Below, piece by piece: positions 8,216 to 17,636 of a DNA stretch of 64,000 bases. The DNA comes from Flagellimonas zhangzhouensis (GTDB lineage Bacteria; Bacteroidota; Bacteroidia; Flavobacteriales; Flavobacteriaceae). The position numbers and the translations under genes were made by a program. Location: the NCBI RefSeq assembly GCF_900102925.1, contig NZ_FNKI01000001.1, positions 1 through 64,000 on the forward strand, in the 5' to 3' direction. How positions within the stretch are numbered: the first letter of the stretch is position 1; each line of letters begins with the position of its first letter. Below the pieces are notes generated by a model, which was not told the origin of the DNA, ran no database searches, and worked only from the letters and a program-made list of their open reading frames with translations.

Positions 8216-10672
8216 ATGAGATTTAAGGTACTTTTTTGTTTGACCGCCATTTTTTTAGCATCCTGCGCAAAAGAGGTAACGACCAAAGATTCCCTACTGG
8301 ACCACCTACCTCCCAACCCAGCCCTTATAATTAAGGTAAACAACCTCACCAATTTTAAGAGTGAACTTAAAAACAACTCGGTTTTAAAAAAGCTTGAGGA
8401 TTTTTCCAATATCCAAGATATATCTGGAAAGTTGGAGGGATTAAATCCACTTTCTACGGATACCAAATGTCTTTTAGGTTTTTATGAAGTTGGGAAGGAC
8501 ACCTATGATTTTATTTTGGTGACACCGAACAAGCCCGGTCTATTTAATGTGGATAGCATCAGCAATAAATCGGTGGAGTCCTTGACCTATGAAAATGCCT
8601 CAATCTCAAAATATGTTTTGGACGACAAAGAAGTTTATAGCGTGGTAGAAGGGCAAAACCTTTTAATGAGCTCTTCTCAAATGCTGATGGAAAATTTGGT
8701 ACGCACCAAAACCAAAAATCCGACAGACCCTATTTTATCCAAAGTGTACCAAACCAATTCTCCAGATAAATCGGCCACCTTTTTTATGAATATGGAAGGG
8801 AACACTTCCCTCCTATCCTTAAAAGAAGGATCAAATTCAGAGAGCAAATCATTTTCCTCTTGGGTTTCGTTGGATTTTACTGCGAATTCGGATGACATCA
8901 ATCTTAGTGGTGTGGCTATGGCAAACGATTCCACTAAAAATTTCATCAACCTTTTTAAAGGTACCAATGCATTGGTAAACAAAACTCCAAATTTGGCGCC
9001 GCTCAATGCCGAAGCTATTTTGTCCTATACATTTGATGACTATCAGGTTTTTGCCAAAAACCAAAATGTGTATCTCGACAGGGTCAAAGCTGTGGATTCC
9101 CTTTTCAACACCATTGAAGAAGTGGGTATGGTGTATATGAACAGCAGCAAAGCTGTATTATTACATTCCTATGGCCCCCAAGGTCTTTTTGACTATCTGG
9201 ATAGTCAAAAAGTGGGGTCCGAAAATTATCAGGGAAGTGAAATCATGTCGCTTCAAGAAAAGAATTTCATTACCGAAGCTTTTACTCCCTTAGTTTCTGA
9301 TTTTGAATCGAATTTTTGTACCATTTTAGAAAACAGTTTTGTTTTTACTGAGGACAAGGAAACTTTGCAGACTTTGATCAGCAATCATAAAAGCACCTCA
9401 TCCATGAGCAATGGAGCAGTGTACAAGACAGCGATGAACACTTTAGCCACGGAATCCAGTGTATTATTTATAGCCGATGATTCAGGAATCAACCATTTTG
9501 CCGAACAGGAATTGACATCCGAAGTTTTTGAAGACCTAAGCAATACCGATTTAAAAGAATACGCATTTGCCTCCCAAATGGTAATGGACAATGGTTTTGC
9601 CCATTTTAATGTGATGGCATCCAAAATCGGTAAAACGCAAGAGACCAATACTGTTACCCCTTTATTTACTTTGGAATTGGATACCGATTTAGCCACCCAA
9701 CCCCAATTCATGAAAAATCATAGGACCAACCTACAGGAAATCGTGGTGCAGGACCGCAACAATGTGCTGTATCTGATTTCCACGGATGGAAAAGTACTTT
9801 GGACCAAACAGCTCGAAGGAAAGATTCAAGGGGATATGCAACAGGTAGACATTTATAAAAATGGAAGATTGCAATTGGCATTTTGTACCGACAATCAATT
9901 TATGATCGTGGATCGCAATGGAGATGATGTGCCTCCATTTAAAATGGAATTTGAAGGTGGCAACTTGAACCCTTTGGCCATTTTTGATTATGACGGCAGC
10001 AAAAACTATCGCTTTGTAATCACCCAAGGTCGAAAAGTATTTATGTATAACAACCAAGGGAAGATTGTGAACGGCTTTACCTTTAAGGAAGCTTCGAGCA
10101 ATATTTTAGGTGCTCCAAAACACTTTAGGGTGGGAAGTAAGGATTATCTCGTATTTAAATTGGAGGACGAAACCCTTAAAATTCTCCACCGTGTAGGTAG
10201 TGATCGCATAAAAGTGGCCGAGAAAATCGATTTTTCCACCAACGAGGTTTTCCTATATAAAAACAAGATTTCGGTAACCAACAAAACTGGGGTGCTGCAT
10301 CAAGTTGATACCAACGGCAAACTGACCGCCACCAATTTTAACTTGAATAAAGATCACGGTATGTACGCCACCAGCAACACTTTAGTGTTTATGGATGATA
10401 ATGTGTTGAGCATTCGCGGTAAAAAGGTTGAACTGGATTTAGGCGTTTACTCCAAACCCAAAATATTTTACATCTACGATAAAATCTATGTGTCGGTGAC
10501 GGATATACAGAACCAGCAAATCTATCTTTTTGATAGTCAAGCAGAACCTCTTGCTGGTTTTCCAGTGTACGGAAGCTCTTTAATTGATCTAACAGATATG
10601 GACAACGACCGAAAATTGGAATTGGTTGCCAAGGATCAAGAGAATTCGTTGATTGTGTATAAGATGAATTAA
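8216..10672 (+). CDS. Large lipoprotein with C-terminal beta-propeller-like region, unknown function
   Basis: 818 residues from ATG 8216. It starts with a lipoprotein signal (MRFKVLFCLTAIFLASC, Cys 17 lipidated) and so sits in the cell envelope. The first ~480 residues resemble DUF3352-type proteins (phrases such as 'LDHLPPNPALIIKVNN' are usual near their start). From ~510 to the end are repeated beta-rich blades ('NVLYLISTDGKVLWTKQLEG', 'QFMIVDRNGD', 'RKVFMYNNQGK') and an FG-GAP-like end 'LTDMDNDRKLELVAKD', suggesting a PQQ- or FG-GAP-like propeller. Found next to rnhB in this genome; whether the linkage is functional is not known. Confidence 0.7.
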   Translation: MRFKVLFCLTAIFLASCAKEVTTKDSLLDHLPPNPALIIKVNNLTNFKSELKNNSVLKKLEDFSNIQDISGKLEGLNPLSTDTKCLLGFYEVGKDTYDFILVTPNKPGLFNVDSISNKSVESLTYENASISKYVLDDKEVYSVVEGQNLLMSSSQMLMENLVRTKTKNPTDPILSKVYQTNSPDKSATFFMNMEGNTSLLSLKEGSNSESKSFSSWVSLDFTANSDDINLSGVAMANDSTKNFINLFKGTNALVNKTPNLAPLNAEAILSYTFDDYQVFAKNQNVYLDRVKAVDSLFNTIEEVGMVYMNSSKAVLLHSYGPQGLFDYLDSQKVGSENYQGSEIMSLQEKNFITEAFTPLVSDFESNFCTILENSFVFTEDKETLQTLISNHKSTSSMSNGAVYKTAMNTLATESSVLFIADDSGINHFAEQELTSEVFEDLSNTDLKEYAFASQMVMDNGFAHFNVMASKIGKTQETNTVTPLFTLELDTDLATQPQFMKNHRTNLQEIVVQDRNNVLYLISTDGKVLWTKQLEGKIQGDMQQVDIYKNGRLQLAFCTDNQFMIVDRNGDDVPPFKMEFEGGNLNPLAIFDYDGSKNYRFVITQGRKVFMYNNQGKIVNGFTFKEASSNILGAPKHFRVGSKDYLVFKLEDETLKILHRVGSDRIKVAEKIDFSTNEVFLYKNKISVTNKTGVLHQVDTNGKLTATNFNLNKDHGMYATSNTLVFMDDNVLSIRGKKVELDLGVYSKPKIFYIYDKIYVSVTDIQNQQIYLFDSQAEPLAGFPVYGSSLIDLTDMDNDRKLELVAKDQENSLIVYKMN

Positions 10673-10685
10673 AATGGATTTAGAA

Positions 10686-11786
10686 CTAATCCCTAACCTT
10701 AATCCTAATTTTAGGCCTGAGTTCTTTTAACTTTTCAATCTGCTTGTTGGGCACCTTGGAACTTAGTTCAACTTTCCATAACTGTTCACAATCAAACAAT
10801 GGAGAAATATCTTCAATTTCTGTTTGGGAAATATTTATTGCACCTAAATTCGAACAGTTTTTTAATTGAGAAATATCGGCGACCTTGGTTCTGGAAATAT
10901 CCAAATCAGCAAGATTGGTCAACCCATTGAGCAAATCCAAATTTTCAATTGCTGTATCCGAAATTTCCAACACCCTTAAATTTTTCATTTTTGACAAAGC
11001 AGAAAAATCGGTTAAACTATCACACCAATTGGCATGTACTTCTTGCATATTTTTATTGTTTTCAAGAAAATCCAACGAAGTAACTTCCTTGTCATTGGAC
11101 ATTCTGACCACTTCTAATTTGTTCAAACCTTTTAAAACTTCCAACGCTTCATCGGTAGCTTGTTTGTTCATGTAAATATTCAATTCCTTAAGGTCTTTGA
11201 GATGTGCTATTGGCTCATAATTTTCAAACGTATGTCCAAAACCATATAAAGAAAGCTTTTGAATATTTGGAGTTGTTTCCAAAAACGAAATGGAATTCAC
11301 ATCACTCATATAAAAACTTGCATTTTTCAACTGATCATGTCCACTCAAAGCCTCTGTATTAGTCACACGGGTTGCATAAAAATTAATTTCTGTTAATTTG
11401 GTCAACTTGGCCAATGGCCCAAGATCCAATGGGGTTTCTTCGGACGATTTCAATGCATTGAAAATAAGTGTAGTAAGCGAATCCAAATTTGAAACCGCAT
11501 CAATATTTGCAATTTGCTCATTATGTCTTGAAACTTCCAGTTTTCTGATCCATGGAAAATTTTCGCAAACGATATCAAAATCTTGCTGGCTAGCAACTTT
11601 TCCTATCACAACATTTATGTCATTTTTCTTTTCTGCAGTATTGATTGCCTCTATGGCCTCAGAAGTGGCATGATTGATAATTATGGAGTAGGAATTAATT
11701 TTAAAATCGATTGGGTCTTCTTGAGCATGCATCGTATAAACACTTAAAAGCATTAGAGCGAACAGTATCGATATCTTTTTCATCAT
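10686..11786 (-). CDS. Secreted leucine-rich-repeat protein
   Basis: 366 residues with a signal peptide (MMKKISILFALMLLSVYTMHAQ). From ~95 to 345 it contains about ten irregular leucine-rich repeats of 22-25 residues, of the form LxxLxxLxIsxTxIxxL ('LRVLEISDTAIENLDLLNGL', 'LADLDISRTKVADISQLKN', 'LGAINISQTEIEDISPL'), as in internalin-type LRR_4 proteins. LRR arrays form a curved binding surface; the ligand is unknown. The gene is tail-to-tail with the 8216 lipoprotein (13-bp gap). A long 5' region of about 190 bp carries an inverted repeat and a direct-repeat element also found before the 24085 gene. Confidence 0.85.
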   Translation of the reverse strand: MMKKISILFALMLLSVYTMHAQEDPIDFKINSYSIIINHATSEAIEAINTAEKKNDINVVIGKVASQQDFDIVCENFPWIRKLEVSRHNEQIANIDAVSNLDSLTTLIFNALKSSEETPLDLGPLAKLTKLTEINFYATRVTNTEALSGHDQLKNASFYMSDVNSISFLETTPNIQKLSLYGFGHTFENYEPIAHLKDLKELNIYMNKQATDEALEVLKGLNKLEVVRMSNDKEVTSLDFLENNKNMQEVHANWCDSLTDFSALSKMKNLRVLEISDTAIENLDLLNGLTNLADLDISRTKVADISQLKNCSNLGAINISQTEIEDISPLFDCEQLWKVELSSKVPNKQIEKLKELRPKIRIKVRD

Positions 11787-11821
11787 TTTATTTTACTTGG
11801 TTTTAGCCTATTATCTAAAAG

Positions 11822-11857
11822 AGTCTTTTTATCATTCGAATAAATTCCAAAAAGACT
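11822..11857 (-). repeat. Inverted repeat in the leader of the LRR gene
   Basis: AGTCTTTTT (11822-11830) and AAAAAGACT (11849-11857) form a perfect 9-bp stem with an 18-nt loop, 36-71 nt upstream of the LRR start codon. It could be a leader hairpin or an operator. Confidence 0.4.
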
Positions 11858-11900
11858 TAACAGGATAAAATTGCCTAAATGATGAATATATATGAGTTGC

Positions 11901-11935
11901 CAATTGACCAATACCCTTTATCAATTGACGGATGG
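11901..11935 (-). promoter_or_regulatory. Candidate regulator site, copy 1: two direct repeats 21 bp apart
   Basis: Plus strand CAATTGACCAAT and CAATTGACGGAT begin 21 bp apart. The same 35-bp layout recurs at 24216-24250. It lies 115 nt upstream of the LRR start. Direct repeats two helical turns apart are typical of LytTR-domain regulators; no such regulator gene is in the window, so the assignment is inference. Confidence 0.55.
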
Positions 11936-11978
11936 GAGTGAATCTATTGATTAAATTTATATGCGAGTATAGTTAGCT

Positions 11979-12908
11979 TTAGTTTTTTATCCAATCAATA
12001 GCACTTTCAGACATTTTTTTATAGTCGTGACCAACATTTTTTATGGTGTCTACTTTCCAGTTAAACTTCCAATTATTTTTGGTCGCCAATTGCATGTTCA
12101 CATAAAAAAAAGTTGTTCCACGTTCCAATCGATGTGCTCCTTGCTCCATGGCCAAATCCGTTGTCCTGAAAGTCCCTAAACTTGGGTCATTATCCAATTC
12201 TCCTAAAAGGACAATCAATCTTTTTTTGTAGGATTTTTGCAAATCTGTTGCTGTACTTTGAATGCCATACGGAAATTCAAGGTTCTCGTTTGGAAGCGTA
12301 TAAAAGCCAGAATTGGCAGCGATAGCTGTTCCAATTCTCGATTCGGGCATTAACATTACCATTCTATGCACAAATTGTCCACCAGCAGAATGACCAAAAA
12401 TATTGTACTGCTCATTTGTAATCGTATTAACTGATTTAATGTAGTCAAATATGTTTTCAACTACTGTAAATGCCCATTCAATTTTTGGATTTTCGGCACC
12501 AAAAAAAGTGAATAAATTCCCTTCTTGATAGTCGTTCGTTGTATATTTTGAAAACTTATTCTCGAATTCAGGTGCTATTATTAGTAGGTTATTCTTATTG
12601 GCCAATTCAATCCAAGCGTTTAGATAGTCATCTGCATTTCGTCCGCCGCCGTGCATAACAAAAACTATTTTGTCTTTGTCGTTCCAACTTTCAGGTTTGT
12701 AGGTCCATACCTTAATCGATTTTCTCTCACTGTGTTTATAAGCGTGGATAACAAAAGAGTCTTTTCCTGCTTTAATTTTACTGACTGTTGTGATTTCAGG
12801 CCCTTTTGGAAGTACATAGAGGTAAACGTACCCCACAACTGAAAGAAGTAAAAGAATGGAAATTGTATATAGAATTACCTTTTTTACTATTCTAAAAAAT
12901 TTGTTCAC
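11979..12908 (-). CDS. Membrane-anchored alpha/beta hydrolase, esterase/PHB-depolymerase-like
   Basis: 309 residues with an N-terminal membrane segment (~9-33). The fold's landmarks are visible: oxyanion-hole HGGG (86-89), nucleophile elbow G-H-S174-A-G, a likely acid at D239/D241 ('GELDNDP') and His294 ('NVGHDY'). It is probably a periplasmic serine esterase; the substrate is unknown. The start codon is GTG (12908), with an in-frame ATG absent nearby. A GNAT acetyltransferase gene lies 25 bp upstream on the same strand, so the two may be co-transcribed. Confidence 0.85.
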   Translation of the reverse strand: MNKFFRIVKKVILYTISILLLLSVVGYVYLYVLPKGPEITTVSKIKAGKDSFVIHAYKHSERKSIKVWTYKPESWNDKDKIVFVMHGGGRNADDYLNAWIELANKNNLLIIAPEFENKFSKYTTNDYQEGNLFTFFGAENPKIEWAFTVVENIFDYIKSVNTITNEQYNIFGHSAGGQFVHRMVMLMPESRIGTAIAANSGFYTLPNENLEFPYGIQSTATDLQKSYKKRLIVLLGELDNDPSLGTFRTTDLAMEQGAHRLERGTTFFYVNMQLATKNNWKFNWKVDTIKNVGHDYKKMSESAIDWIKN

Positions 12909-12933
12909 TAGTTCGTTTTTTGTTTGCTATAAT

Positions 12934-13383
12934 CTAAATAGCCTTGATTAGCTCCATATGCAAAATGGGATAGGGTTTCCCCGTAGGATCGGTTTCGGAA
13001 CGCCCCACGATCTTGAAACCACAATGTTTGTAAAACCCAACTGCCTGTTCGTTTTGTTCATTTACATCAACTTTGTTGATCTGCAAATTCTCAATAGCAT
13101 AGTCCAATAACGCTTTGCCTATCCTTTGCCCTCTGTAATCGGGATGAATGAACAACATTTCTAAGTTTTGTTCTGCAACGCCTAAAAAACCCACAATGTC
13201 ATTTTTGCTATTTCGAATACAACGTAACTCCACGGCATCCAAATAAGTGTACAAGATCAAAGGCTTAAAATATTGGATATCCTCTTCTTTTAAAAAGTGA
13301 TGCGTAGCCCTTACCGAAGCTTCCCAAACTTCAACAACTTCTGGATATTCCGATGTTGCAACAATGTCTATGTTATGCGTCAT
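12934..13383 (-). CDS. GNAT N-acetyltransferase, YjaB-like
   Basis: 149 residues of the GCN5-related acetyltransferase fold. The acetyl-CoA pyrophosphate loop is 'RGQRIGKALL' (about 124-133 of the frame's second half). The C-terminal part with 'VNEQNEQAVGFYKHCGFK' and 'GRSETDPTGKPYPILHMEL' is strikingly like Escherichia coli YjaB, including its NEQNEQA stretch. YjaB binds acetyl-CoA; its natural substrate is not settled. Start ATG 13383. Confidence 0.88.
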   Translation of the reverse strand: MTHNIDIVATSEYPEVVEVWEASVRATHHFLKEEDIQYFKPLILYTYLDAVELRCIRNSKNDIVGFLGVAEQNLEMLFIHPDYRGQRIGKALLDYAIENLQINKVDVNEQNEQAVGFYKHCGFKIVGRSETDPTGKPYPILHMELIKAI

Positions 13384-13412
13384 TTTATCTACTTACAATT
13401 TGATTACAAAGG

Positions 13413-14909
13413 TTATTTTTTAGTCAATTCCTCTAAACGTTTTTCTGAGTTTTTGCACCAATAACAGTTTTTATCAGCCCCCAATGCAATGGCCTTGTTA
13501 AAACTCACAATGCTATTCTCTGTATCACCTAGTATAAAATATGCTTCTCCCACGGAGTCCCAAAGATTTCCATCATCAGGAAACAGACTTGTATTGAGTT
13601 GTAGCAGTGCGATTCCCCAATCTGCATCCTTACTTTTGGAAACTTGATTGAATCCGATTCTATTCAGTATCGCTCTATCGCTTATTGGCATCCCAGTTTT
13701 ATCTTCCATAAATGGATTTAATTCATTAACATTTCCTGCTATGTTAACATTCATAAAATCAAAGACCAATTCATAAGTATTTTTAGGAATCGTCGTAGGC
13801 TCATAATTTTCATCATTTACCATCGAAGCAATTTCCCAACCCATATTTTCTGACTGTTGATTTAAGATGGAATTTGACAAAACAATAACTACCAAATCAT
13901 CCTTGGCGTACCTCAAAAAATCGGCAAAGAAAATTCCATTACTACCATTATGGGTTACAATCTTTGTGTTGTTTGAAGTATTAAATATGGCCCAACCGTA
14001 TCCATAAAATGAGGTGTTGCCCTCGTTTTCGGCAACGTGAGCAGTTTCCATCAACTGTTTTGTTTCTGCTTTTAACACCTGATTGTTTTCCAAGGCCAAA
14101 TGCCAAGTGTAAAGATCCTCAACGGTCGAATAAACATCTCCCTTTCCAATGCTGTACCAATGATTGTCATTGTATGGCAGGTATTCTTGTGTTGTTCCCC
14201 AATCTTCCCAAAAACCATCAGTATATTGAAAATAATAGCCATGGGCAAGTTGTTCACTATTGAAGTTTATGCTTTTATAACCTGTGTGGTCCATATGCAA
14301 TGGTTTCCAAAAAGTTTCCTTTAAAAACGTTTCATAATCCTGCCCAGAAACCTTTTCAATTATAGCTGCCAAAAGAATATAGTTGGCATTGGCGTAAGTA
14401 TGTTTACTGCCTGGCAGGTACATTAACTCAGCAGCAAAGCATTCTTTTAAAAACTGTTCCTTAGATGCTTCATGATATCGAAACCCTCCCATTTGAGGGG
14501 AAATTCCCGAGGTATGTGTCAATAATTGATGTATGGTTATATTTTGTTTGTCTGCAGGAACCTGAGGAAAATAATGGCTGAGCTTATCGGAAACTTTCAG
14601 CATATTGTTCTCCATAAGTTTAAGAATTGCCGCCGCGGTAAATTGTTTGGTGACAGAACCTATATTGAAAACCGTTTGTGATTTATTCGGAATCTTTCCT
14701 TTTCTATCGGCCCAACCATATCCTTTAGATACTATGATTTCGCCATCTTTTGCGACTAAAATGCTCGCAGAATATCCATTTTTAACACTATTGCTCACAT
14801 ACGTGTCAATTCTAGTTTTCACAGATTCATGATCAGCATTATCCTGCGCCATAACACTGGCGAAAAAGAGTAGGCAAAAAGACATTGAGATTAATATTCC
14901 TTTGCTCAT
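13413..14909 (-). CDS. Serine hydrolase, beta-lactamase class C fold, with TPR-like tail
   Basis: 498 residues: signal peptide (1-21), then a beta-lactamase/D-alanyl-D-alanine carboxypeptidase-like domain with S85-V-T-K88 (SxxK), Y172-A-N174 (YxN) and H320-N-G322 (the KTG-equivalent, in the HxG form common to esterase and EstB-like members). The last ~70 residues ('WGIALLQLNTSLFPDDGNLWDSVGEAY...') look like two TPR helices pairs. This architecture is common in Bacteroidota and usually is a peptidase or esterase rather than an antibiotic-resistance enzyme. Start 7 nt after the stop of the upstream propeller lipoprotein: same operon. Confidence 0.9.
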   Translation of the reverse strand: MSKGILISMSFCLLFFASVMAQDNADHESVKTRIDTYVSNSVKNGYSASILVAKDGEIIVSKGYGWADRKGKIPNKSQTVFNIGSVTKQFTAAAILKLMENNMLKVSDKLSHYFPQVPADKQNITIHQLLTHTSGISPQMGGFRYHEASKEQFLKECFAAELMYLPGSKHTYANANYILLAAIIEKVSGQDYETFLKETFWKPLHMDHTGYKSINFNSEQLAHGYYFQYTDGFWEDWGTTQEYLPYNDNHWYSIGKGDVYSTVEDLYTWHLALENNQVLKAETKQLMETAHVAENEGNTSFYGYGWAIFNTSNNTKIVTHNGSNGIFFADFLRYAKDDLVVIVLSNSILNQQSENMGWEIASMVNDENYEPTTIPKNTYELVFDFMNVNIAGNVNELNPFMEDKTGMPISDRAILNRIGFNQVSKSKDADWGIALLQLNTSLFPDDGNLWDSVGEAYFILGDTENSIVSFNKAIALGADKNCYWCKNSEKRLEELTKK

Positions 14910-14916
14910 AATTTGT

Positions 14917-15834
14917 TCAGTTTATTTTTGATTGATTTTTTTTGAGATTTTCTATGATTTGGGCATCTACCCAAAAAATATCTACATTTTCATAGTTATC
15001 CGACCCTACATTTCGAGAAAAGAAAAGGTATTTGCCATCTGGTGATACAAATGCAGATGCTTCCCATGCATTGGAATTTAATTTGTCACCCAAATTTATG
15101 GCCTCGCCCCATGAATTATTTGCTTGCTTAAAGCTGATATAAATATCAGAACTTCCATATCCATTCTCTTTGACCGCATCCCACAATACATAAGATTCGT
15201 CGGGTGCAATAAAGGGGTGATTAAAATTTTTAATCCCAGTATTAATGCTTTTATCCAATATTTGAGGAGCTTGGTGTTTACCATCTACCATCGTAGAATA
15301 CCGCAACGGGAAGTCAGGATGCTCTTTAAAATAGGAATCAAAATAATACGTTCCATTTGCAGAAGCTGACAAACGCATTATAGGTATATCATTCAAAGGC
15401 GGGTCAAGTTTTTTGATTTCAGACCACCCAGAATCCGTACGTTCCAAATAGCTATTACCAAGGTGCATTTTAGTGCCATCTGGAGAAATAAAAGGTTGTC
15501 CCATCCGCTTTGAGACAACCGATTCCTTCCACTCATTGCCAATCAATTCAATTACAACCATGACGGATTCTCGATGTGGCCCACCTTGTCTTATAAAATA
15601 AAACTCCTTTGCATCTGGTGTAAATGTCCCTCCATATTCATAAAATTTGGTGGAAACAATATTTGGCGCAAAAACTTCTGGTACTGAACCTGGAGGTTTT
15701 AGTCCAAAGAAAAGTGCTTCTTTGGAAGGTGTCTGTTCAATCTCCTTTTTGTTATCACAAGAGGCTGAAACAAAAAGTAAAATCCAAAAAATGGGTTTGA
15801 TTAAAATTGGAATTATTCTGATTGGATTTTGCAT
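14917..15834 (-). CDS. PD40/TolB-like propeller lipoprotein
   Basis: 305 residues with a lipoprotein signal ending in ...FVSASC. The body contains repeated blades such as 'YGGTFTPDAKEFYFIRQGG', 'GQPFISPDGTKMHLGNS' and 'ASAFVSPDGKYLFFSRN', i.e. PD40 (WD40-like, SPDGxxl.F) motifs. Such proteins are periplasmic propellers with unknown ligands. It precedes the beta-lactamase-fold hydrolase gene by 7 nt, and pairing of a PD40 lipoprotein with a serine hydrolase suggests that they act on the same material. Confidence 0.8.
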   Translation of the reverse strand: MQNPIRIIPILIKPIFWILLFVSASCDNKKEIEQTPSKEALFFGLKPPGSVPEVFAPNIVSTKFYEYGGTFTPDAKEFYFIRQGGPHRESVMVVIELIGNEWKESVVSKRMGQPFISPDGTKMHLGNSYLERTDSGWSEIKKLDPPLNDIPIMRLSASANGTYYFDSYFKEHPDFPLRYSTMVDGKHQAPQILDKSINTGIKNFNHPFIAPDESYVLWDAVKENGYGSSDIYISFKQANNSWGEAINLGDKLNSNAWEASAFVSPDGKYLFFSRNVGSDNYENVDIFWVDAQIIENLKKNQSKIN

Positions 15835-15879
15835 CGAGAAATTTTAAATATGTTGTATCAAAGGCTCAATTAAATACTC

Positions 15880-16719
15880 TTATTTGGTCACTTCAACTGA
15901 ATTCCAAACCCCAGTTTTGGCTGTTTCTTCAACATAAGCCCTAAACTTTTTAGCGGGTCTGCCCAATACTTTTTCAACATCATGAGTCACCTTTTGATTG
16001 TTTGGATTGGTCAAGACATGGGAAAATAAATACTCGATCAGCCAAACCACATCGGCTGGTAGTTGCATTTGATTCATTCCCTCCACATATTGCTCAAGGG
16101 TTATGTCGTAAAAATTTAATTTAATATCACTCACTTGGGCAATAGTGGCAACAATATCCTTGAAAGTAATCAATTCAGGTCCAGTCACCTCAACAATTTC
16201 ACCATTGTACTGATCATCCATCAAAACTTTGGCGGCGACTTCAGCAATATCGTCGGCATCCACAAACGGAATCAATACATCAGACATGGGCAAAGCCACC
16301 TCTCCTGAAAGAATAGGCTCCAAAAAGAAACTTTCGCTCCAATTCTGATTGAACCACGAAGCTCTCACAATAGTATAATCCATACCCGAACCCATCACAA
16401 TTTGCTCACAAGTTTCAGCTTCAACTTCTCCCTTACCCGAAAGCAACACCATTTTTTTAACTCCTAATTCTTTCGCCAAATAGGTTAAACTTTCAATCGC
16501 TTTTTTAGCTCCAGGCACTGCCAAATCAGGATAATAGGTAACGTACATTCTTTCAATACCCTCTAAGGCTCCCACCCAAGTATCTTTGTTATCCCAATCA
16601 AAACTTGGGGAGGCACTCCTCGAACCAATTCGAGGTTCGATACCTTGTTTTTGTAATTGTTCCACTACTCGGCGACCTGTTTTTCCAGTTCCACCAATAA
16701 CTAAAATGTTTGATTTCAT
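15880..16719 (-). CDS. NmrA-like NAD(P)-binding oxidoreductase/sensor
   Basis: 279 residues, atypical short-chain dehydrogenase fold. The nucleotide-binding glycine motif 'GGTGKTGRRV' lies at residues 9-18. The central 'TIVRASWFNQNWSE' and 'IPFVDADDIAEVAAKVL' segments are typical of NmrA/azoB-like proteins that lack the YxxxK catalytic pair of classical SDRs. It is the last gene of a leftward group (17612 to 15880) downstream of an AraC regulator; AraC-NmrA-DUF1772 groupings are frequent in this phylum. Substrate unknown. Confidence 0.88.
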   Translation of the reverse strand: MKSNILVIGGTGKTGRRVVEQLQKQGIEPRIGSRSASPSFDWDNKDTWVGALEGIERMYVTYYPDLAVPGAKKAIESLTYLAKELGVKKMVLLSGKGEVEAETCEQIVMGSGMDYTIVRASWFNQNWSESFFLEPILSGEVALPMSDVLIPFVDADDIAEVAAKVLMDDQYNGEIVEVTGPELITFKDIVATIAQVSDIKLNFYDITLEQYVEGMNQMQLPADVVWLIEYLFSHVLTNPNNQKVTHDVEKVLGRPAKKFRAYVEETAKTGVWNSVEVTK

Positions 16720-16731
16720 ACTAAGTTGTTT

Positions 16732-17217
16732 TTAATATAGTTTTTGAATAAATAGAGATAAGATCAATAAGATGAATGAGATCAAGCCCGCCACTGTTCT
16801 TATGTTGTGGTAGCGATTCCAATGATGCTCATAATGCGTTCTGAATTGCTTTAATTCTTCCACACCTAGGCTGGAAATATCCGTTACGTTCAAGGCATCA
16901 TTCAGGGGAACATTTCCAAAGACGGTAACTCCAAAGGTGCCAATCAAATAAATTATTGCCGCAGCCAATACCAACCCAAACACTGGTTTTTGATTATATT
17001 GAAGGATTGTATTGAAGACCAAAGTGATCAAGCTTCCAAAAAACACCATAAAGAACATGGGGTTTAGAATTTCCCTGTTGATGTTTTGCATGGTTTCCAA
17101 ATAGGTGAAATCCCCCACTTTTTTGGTGCCCAAGATGACGGAAACAGACCATGCAAAGAAAAATCCTGCGGAAAGCGCATTCAGGAGCACGGTAATTATA
17201 AAGACGACTGTTTTCAT
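16732..17217 (-). CDS. DUF1772 (anthrone oxygenase-like) membrane protein
   Basis: 161 residues with four predicted membrane helices (about 4-26, 56-72, 80-101, 140-158) and the conserved NVPLND motif (118-123) that marks DUF1772. Some fungal members are called anthrone oxygenases, but bacterial function is unproven. Its start overlaps the stop of the DUF5367-like gene by 4 nt (ATGA), showing translational coupling. Confidence 0.85.
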   Translation of the reverse strand: MKTVVFIITVLLNALSAGFFFAWSVSVILGTKKVGDFTYLETMQNINREILNPMFFMVFFGSLITLVFNTILQYNQKPVFGLVLAAAIIYLIGTFGVTVFGNVPLNDALNVTDISSLGVEELKQFRTHYEHHWNRYHNIRTVAGLISFILLILSLFIQKLY

Positions 17218-17612
17218 TTTTTGATGTTTTGATGTTGATATTGATGTTTACCAAAGTAACATGTGACGAGATACAACTCGGCAGCAATCACATAAAACAT
17301 AGGGTCAGAAAAGAATTCCGTATGGTTCCCCCCTGCTGGAATTATAAATACAGGAACGGTGATAAAGGCATCCAAAAGTGCTGCAACAATTACAAAAGTG
17401 AGGGCCAGCAAAGCAGGTTTCATTAGTCCTTTTTTATAGAACAAATAGGCTCCCAAAAATGAACTGGGCACAATTGCCAAAATCAAAACAATGTTGGCTT
17501 GTTTAGCAGGATCCTGCAAAATGGGAGCATAAAACGATGTGAGATAAAAACTTACGCCCAATAGCCAAACTAAAGCTCCGCAGGCGATACTAAGAAATGT
17601 GTTGCTGGTCAT
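17214..17612 (-). CDS. Small membrane protein, DUF5367-like
   Basis: 132 residues with four hydrophobic helices. The N-terminal 'GALVWLLGVSFYLTSFYAPI' and later 'LLDAFITVPVFIIPAGGN' resemble DUF5367 proteins, as far as I can recall that family. It is the first gene of the DUF5367-DUF1772-NmrA operon, with its own promoter box and two AraC-type repeats just upstream (17637-17697). Confidence 0.7.
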   Translation of the reverse strand: MTSNTFLSIACGALVWLLGVSFYLTSFYAPILQDPAKQANIVLILAIVPSSFLGAYLFYKKGLMKPALLALTFVIVAALLDAFITVPVFIIPAGGNHTEFFSDPMFYVIAAELYLVTCYFGKHQYQHQNIKK

Positions 17613-17636
17613 AATCTTTGGTATTTAATTATGACG

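Noticed and set aside
13413..14909. Antibiotic-resistance beta-lactamase
   Set aside because: HxG instead of KTG and TPR-like tail point to a peptidase or esterase relative.
15880..17217. Biosynthetic gene cluster (DUF1772 anthrone oxygenase-like with NmrA)
   Set aside because: No polyketide synthase or other backbone enzyme nearby; these families are common alone.
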